From: CAYRVX01 sp964642165
GTDB taxonomy: Bacteria; Planctomycetota; Phycisphaerae; SM23-33
Direction: 5' to 3'
Assembly (NCBI GenBank): GCA_964642165.1
Contig: CAZXOC010000345.1
Span: forward strand, 1-7,071
DNA length: 7,071 bases
Within the stretch, counting starts at the first letter, position 1. Each line of letters opens with the position of its first letter. The translations under genes and the position numbers were made by a program. Under the pieces are notes generated by a model, which was not told where the DNA came from, made no database searches, and was given only the letters and a program-made list of their open reading frames with translations. Positions 5,601 to 7,071 of this stretch are shown here, piece after piece.

Positions 5601-6913
5601 CAGCGGAAGTCGTTGCCGAGCGTGACCAGATCCGTGGTCGAACTGCCGGCCAGCATGTTCATGTTGAACGTGGTGCAGGCGTTGGCGTCGGAGTTGCTGA
5701 TGTTCAACCCAGAGGTGAACGTGCCGCCGTCGCCGTTCCACGAGCTTTTCAATGTGCCGGTGATGTAGAAGTTCGCGACGCCGGTCTCGTCGGTGGAGAT
5801 GATATCCATCTTGAGCTGTGGCTTGTTGCCGTGGGCTGTGCTCATCCACTTGATTTCGACATCGCCGGCGCCGGCCGGGGAGATGAGCGTCTTGTTCATC
5901 GCGTTCGGGGTGTAGGTCTTCTCAAATGCGAAGCCCTTCCAGAGGCTGTTGCCATCATCGCCGGCGACATACGTCCCGTTGCCGCTGATACCGATCCATG
6001 CCCGGGCGTCCATGGTGCTGGAAGCCTGGCCGAGATCGTCAGGGGTCGGTTCCGAGCCGGACGAGATGACCAACACGGCCTCGCTGCCGACTGGAATGTC
6101 GATGTCGTTGCCGTCGCCCCACGTGGCCGTGCCGGTGGCGCCCATCAGCGTGCCGCCATCGAGAACGACGACGCCGCCGAAGTTCGTCTGGGCTAGGACG
6201 AAGTTCAGCAAGCCGGTGCTCCCGACGGTCGTCGGGCCGGCCACGCCGGCGAGCGTGTCGGTCTTGCCGGTGTTGCCGAGCTCAAGTATGCTCGACGCCG
6301 GAATCGTGACGCTCCCGGTGGTCAGCGTATCGTTGACCAGGAATCGAAGGTTGCTTCCGCCGGTTCCCTGGCTCTTGAAGTCCATGACCAGACCGGCGGG
6401 GTTGTTGACCACCAGCGCGCCGTTGAAGGTCCAGGTCTTGTCGAGATGGACGAACGTGGCAGCCGCCCCGAGGGTCAGGCTACTGTTGAAGGTACAGCCG
6501 GCGAAGGTCTTCCAGTCGCTCGTAATCTGACCGTCGACGGAGACCGGAATGTTGAAGGTGCTATTGCCGCCTCTGTTATCGAAGAAGAGCGAGTCCATCG
6601 ACAGCGAACCGCCGGCGTCGACGAAGCTCATCCTCCTGAGGATCCGCACCGCGCCGACGTCATAGGCTGCGTCGACATCGACGATGTCACCATCGGCCGT
6701 GTTGAAATCGACGCTCTTGTCCGTATTGCCGCTGATGCCGGGCACGTTGGAGTCGTCGCTGGGCAACGGGGTCCAGTTGTCGGCGTCACCCCAGGCGTTG
6801 CCGTCAACGAGGTCGGCGCCGGCCCAGTTGAAGTCGGCGGCCGATGCCGCCCCCGCGCCGACGGCCAGCAAGGCCGCCAGTACGCCTGCGAGTGCAAACC
6901 TGCTGTTCCTCAT
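2675..6913 (-). CDS. Large secreted surface protein with dockerin domain and PEP-CTERM sorting signal (complete copy)
   Basis: This is the only complete gene in the window: 1412 residues, ATG at 6913, TGA at 2675-2677. The start is chosen because an AGGAG site lies 7 bases upstream and translation opens directly into a signal peptide (residues 1-25, basic MRNSR then a hydrophobic core, likely cut after ASA). Residues 28-49 form a Trp-rich head (W30, W41, W47). A long Gly/Asp/Thr/Val-rich region of probable beta-solenoid type follows, with an autotransporter-like VAPGN motif at 783-808. A second Trp-rich head (W931, W939, W947) opens another beta-rich module with a matching PG motif at 1205-1233. 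Residues 1326-1381 are a dockerin-like pair of calcium loops, and 1388-1412 are PEP-CTERM. Known for these families: an exosortase processes the C-terminus and dockerins bind cohesins. Inferred role: cell-surface or matrix structural protein, substrate unknown. I see no catalytic motif. The end domains are secure; the middle is unassigned. Confidence 0.93.
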   Translation of the reverse strand: MRNSRFALAGVLAALLAVGAGAASAADFNWAGADLVDGNAWGDADNWTPLPSDDSNVPGISGNTDKSVDFNTADGDIVDVDAAYDVGAVRILRRMSFVDAGGSLSMDSLFFDNRGGNSTFNIPVSVDGQITSDWKTFAGCTFNSSLTLGAAATFVHLDKTWTFNGALVVNNPAGLVMDFKSQGTGGSNLRFLVNDTLTTGSVTIPASSILELGNTGKTDTLAGVAGPTTVGSTGLLNFVLAQTNFGGVVVLDGGTLMGATGTATWGDGNDIDIPVGSEAVLVISSGSEPTPDDLGQASSTMDARAWIGISGNGTYVAGDDGNSLWKGFAFEKTYTPNAMNKTLISPAGAGDVEIKWMSTAHGNKPQLKMDIISTDETGVANFYITGTLKSSWNGDGGTFTSGLNISNSDANACTTFNMNMLAGSSTTDLVTLGNDFRCKDDQTYNLIGQGRADVNPEDWHGGLTATGKVMIDIIGTQRQFLGVGTDPNVKITLNTNAAMRIPNNQINVLKLLSPSQLVVNDTPLIAIQRDSDITDANQPVLADLMTKSNIAVQGGDNANTNTKHDYVVGVDKWLMTGSGRTDRPVNFTAGIAGAKITTTAGPGESFGIAGLSGGATDIEMPVDANGATLLINSKAAGDGFRDYNNAVRTPDGQVGLGAEIRNAAEVRLGKGKIILLNDTIDNGTLVGGILPVVVEDEARLEIKSGGVTLTNTQVTIEQGGQVFADHNLTVRNLILNSTYAGGNDGDGLQIDDATDIVTVTGTLSGDGAWGDSGKIVVDSTGTVAPGNTVGTLSGTNLELADGAAYEWEIADPDANAGIGWDVIWGSHIDFDANDADDANAEEDISSLTFRIVDAGLTRDITADEQFVVAAGGGFDVPAAWTVTFEAPVGWDASAAQLVDGGSVDVDGDESDERVYYLTGLLATRMLGTLTWDAGADGVWGEDVVGNWAPSGFLSPGSEPNYPDHPLVAAAVDTPWTVTVLDPNREAYRLAVSAGTVAVDAGGGLTVTTDTVIDGGTLDVAGRFATDVLTSSGTLTVAAGADVDANTLLVTGGAVSLSEDIRVGDLEVTGGTVDTGDKAIVLSGTLQAPGVVVTSNAESFQAIGSGQPGEITVGMTENGKTTTVTPSAGPGETLNAPDLSFRSSPPEEGTAVLYFDAGDVLVGDLTVVDDASVQLTASGPAAPVSFRNLGGLGAVQCDAVVLSVRGAVRPGQGIGKLQVIGALAFEDGAAFQPEVQGADVSDVLYVETELDLTAGNDAIGPSWLPGSDASSMFGGEYVVANTGGIDGQFAVLGGGNIGAAYIADVAYDVDLGTGLGIAVTLHAQLAGDVDLDGQVARGDLLALRGGLGSTDADWLGGDLTFDGDVNYLDYIALKRSMGDSVPGGVGITPEPATLALLALGALAGLRRRRRRRH
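2678..2752 (-). other. PEP-CTERM protein-sorting signal (residues 1388-1412)
   Basis: PEPAT is followed by a hydrophobic stretch, LALLALGALAGL, then seven arginines and a terminal histidine. This is the standard three-part PEP-CTERM signal: PEP motif, transmembrane helix, basic tail. In known systems an inner-membrane exosortase cleaves near the PEP motif and the protein is released or attached at the surface, often in genomes that make exopolysaccharide. The exosortase gene is not in this window. Position at the very C-terminus, directly after the dockerin, is typical. Confidence 0.95.
2771..2938 (-). other. Dockerin-type calcium-binding domain (residues 1326-1381)
   Basis: Two F-hand loops are visible. 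Loop 1 is DVDLDGQVARGD (1327-1338) and loop 2 is DLTFDGDVNYLD (1357-1368). Each has Asp at positions 1, 5 and 12, Gly at 6 and Val at 8; position 3 is Asp in loop 1 and Thr in loop 2. Each is followed by a short helix (LLALRGGLG and YIALKRSMG). The 56-residue length and duplicated layout fit dockerin type I. In cellulosomes dockerins bind cohesin modules; in Planctomycetota and relatives they occur on many non-cellulosomal surface proteins whose partners are mostly unknown. No cohesin is encoded here. Confidence 0.85.
3215..3301 (-). other. Autotransporter-like PG repeat of module 2 (residues 1205-1233)
   Basis: GAVRPGQGIGKLQVIG then FEDGAAFQPE repeats the layout of residues 783-808: V-x-P-G-x-x-x-G-x-L, a hydrophobic strand, then DGAA followed by an aromatic residue and a glutamate. 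It is more diverged than the first copy, with Arg for Ala before the PG and Phe for Tyr. Its place near the end of module 2 mirrors that of the first motif in module 1. Confidence 0.6.
4067..4132 (-). other. Trp-rich head of module 2 (residues 928-949)
   Basis: TLTWDAGADGVWGED is followed by GNWAP, with tryptophans at 931, 939 and 947. It shares W, AGAD, WG-D and NW-P with residues 28-49 near the N-terminus, which suggests that the protein contains two related modules. The following stretch (to about residue 1200) has many short Val/Thr/Gly strands of the 'G-T-L-x-V-x-x-G' type expected of a beta-solenoid. Confidence 0.55.
4385..4435 (-). other. Acidic Asp/Ala/Asn low-complexity stretch (residues 827-843)
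   Basis: HIDFDANDADDANAEED is strongly acidic and encoded by a near-periodic run of gtcggc/gttggc triplets on the plus strand. It sits between the first PG repeat and the second module. A second short acidic loop, DVDGDESDE, lies at residues 904-912. Both could bind calcium, as acidic loops in surface proteins often do, but neither matches the dockerin spacing of the C-terminal domain. The triplet runs could also expand or contract by slippage. The left copy carries this stretch at 50-100. Confidence 0.5.
4490..4567 (-). other. Autotransporter-like PG repeat of module 1 (residues 783-808)
   Basis: The stretch VAPGNTVGTL is followed by a hydrophobic strand and then LADGAAYEWE. This fits the passenger-associated beta-strand pattern 'G-T-L-A-P-G-N-S-x-G-T-L ... 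G-x-x-Y-x-x-E' seen in autotransporter passengers and in many PEP-CTERM proteins. Just upstream, residues 761-782 (GTLSGDG...STGT) look like the usual preceding strands. No C-terminal beta-barrel follows in this protein, so it is not a classical autotransporter. The motif probably closes the first solenoid. The left copy carries the same motif at 155-232. Confidence 0.7.
6767..6832 (-). other. Trp-rich head of module 1 (residues 28-49)
   Basis: Just after the signal peptide comes FNWAGAD, a variable linker, then WGDADNWTP, with tryptophans at 30, 41 and 47. The pattern 'W-AGAD-...-WG-D-...-NW-P' returns at residues 928-949. Similar W...W...NW openings are familiar from beta-rich repeat proteins of Planctomycetota and Verrucomicrobiota, where they start a solenoid. 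I infer that it caps the first beta-solenoid module. No binding function can be read from it. Confidence 0.55.
6839..6913 (-). other. Signal peptide of the complete copy (residues 1-25)
   Basis: MRNSR supplies the positive N-terminus. About 17 hydrophobic residues rich in Ala, Leu, Val and Gly follow, then ASA|AD, a good signal peptidase I site (small residues at -1 and -3). No lipobox cysteine is present, so it is not a lipoprotein signal. This directs the protein into Sec export, as expected for a PEP-CTERM protein, which must cross the inner membrane before exosortase acts. The same signal in the left copy lies at 2504-2578. Confidence 0.9.
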
Positions 6914-7009
6914 CGTTTCGCTCCTGCTTGCCAGCCTCCGAATGCGTTTGGCTGGTCACGGTCCGGGGGAGCCACGGCCGCGCGGCCCGGCGGGCCTCCG
7001 TGCCGCTGG
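6914..7009 (-). other. 96-base spacer upstream of the complete gene
   Basis: It is identical to 2579-2674 and carries the same GC-rich inverted repeat (6968-6999), hairpin (6931-6955) and Shine-Dalgarno site (6921-6925). It is the only non-coding DNA upstream of the complete gene before the tail of another copy begins. A promoter for this gene would have to lie here, be atypical, lie inside the preceding coding sequence, or be shared with the preceding copy. Confidence 0.8.
6921..6925 (-). promoter_or_regulatory. Shine-Dalgarno site of the complete copy
   Basis: AGGAG on the minus strand ends 7 bases before the ATG at 6913 (context caagcAGGAGcgaaacg). Sequence and spacing are close to ideal and fix the start codon. 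Confidence 0.85.
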
Positions 7010-7071
7010 TCAATGTCGCCGGCGTCTTCGTCTCCGCAACCCGGCCAGGGCGCCCAGCGCCAGCAGGGCCA
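7010..7071 (-). CDS. Extreme C-terminus of a further copy, 5' end cut by the window edge
   Basis: The last 19 codons and TGA stop (7010-7012) of the upstream neighbour of the complete gene are present. They encode the end of the hydrophobic helix, then seven arginines and a terminal histidine. That is residues 1394-1412 of the same protein and matches bases 2675-2736 exactly. The PEP motif itself falls just beyond the right edge. Alone this stretch would be uninterpretable; its identity rests on the exact match to the complete copy. It shows that the complete gene is preceded, 96 bases upstream, by the tail of another copy, or of itself if the molecule is circular or misassembled. Confidence 0.8.
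   Translation of the reverse strand, partial: ALLALGALAGLRRRRRRRH

Larger units (their letters stand above)
4336..7071. repeat. Right copy of the exact 2736-base direct repeat (period 4335)
   Basis: This is the second occurrence of bases 1-2736. The stretch between the two occurrences (2737-4335) appears once and encodes the C-terminal part of the protein, so the window is 1.63 turns of one 4335-base unit. The period equals the 4239-base gene including its stop plus a 96-base spacer. No target-site duplication, inverted terminal repeat, transposase or integrase is visible, so nothing here points to a transposon-borne duplication. Confidence 0.97.

Noticed and set aside
1..7071. The unit as a small circular plasmid, phage or satellite of 4335 bases
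   Set aside because: 98% of the unit is one surface-protein gene. It has no replication initiator, relaxase, capsid or integrase gene, and the 96-base spacer is too short and shows no iterons for an origin. A chromosomal tandem array or assembly loop is more plausible.

Overview
The window holds one protein-coding gene, present as a head-to-tail repeat on the minus strand, and nothing else recognisable. It encodes a 1412-residue secreted or surface protein with an N-terminal signal peptide, a very long Gly/Ala/Asp/Thr/Val-rich region that looks like beta-solenoid, a two-loop dockerin-type calcium-binding domain, and a C-terminal PEP-CTERM sorting signal (PEP motif, short hydrophobic helix, seven arginines). 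High GC together with the dockerin plus PEP-CTERM pairing suggests a Planctomycetota genome, perhaps Phycisphaerae. Verrucomicrobiota or another exosortase-carrying lineage remains possible. No marker gene is present to settle it.

Layout: the sequence repeats with a period of exactly 4335 bases, so 1-2736 equals 4336-7071. From right to left, in the direction of transcription, the window contains: the last 19 codons and stop of one gene copy (7010-7071); a 96-base spacer (6914-7009); one complete gene (6913 down to 2675); an identical 96-base spacer (2579-2674); and the first 859 codons of a third copy, cut by the left edge (2578 down to 1). The window is therefore 1.63 turns of one repeat unit, with no unique flanking DNA on either side.

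The repetition has three readings: a real tandem array of identical surface-protein genes, a collapsed or looped assembly of a repetitive locus, or a linearised circle that was over-read. A free replicon is unlikely because the 4335-base unit has no replication, mobilisation or partition gene. Exact identity, including the spacer, means either very recent duplication or homogenisation, or an artefact. The sequence alone cannot decide.

The protein appears to have two modules. Each opens with a tryptophan-rich head (W30-W47 and W931-W947), contains an AGPGE motif, and ends with an autotransporter-like 'V-PG-x-x-x-G-x-L' repeat. The DNA for the C-terminal module is much richer in GC (about 72-80% in hand-counted lines) than the DNA for most of the N-terminal module (about 53-63%), so the gene may be a mosaic. 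The spacer carries a good Shine-Dalgarno site and possible hairpins, but no promoter that I can recognise.
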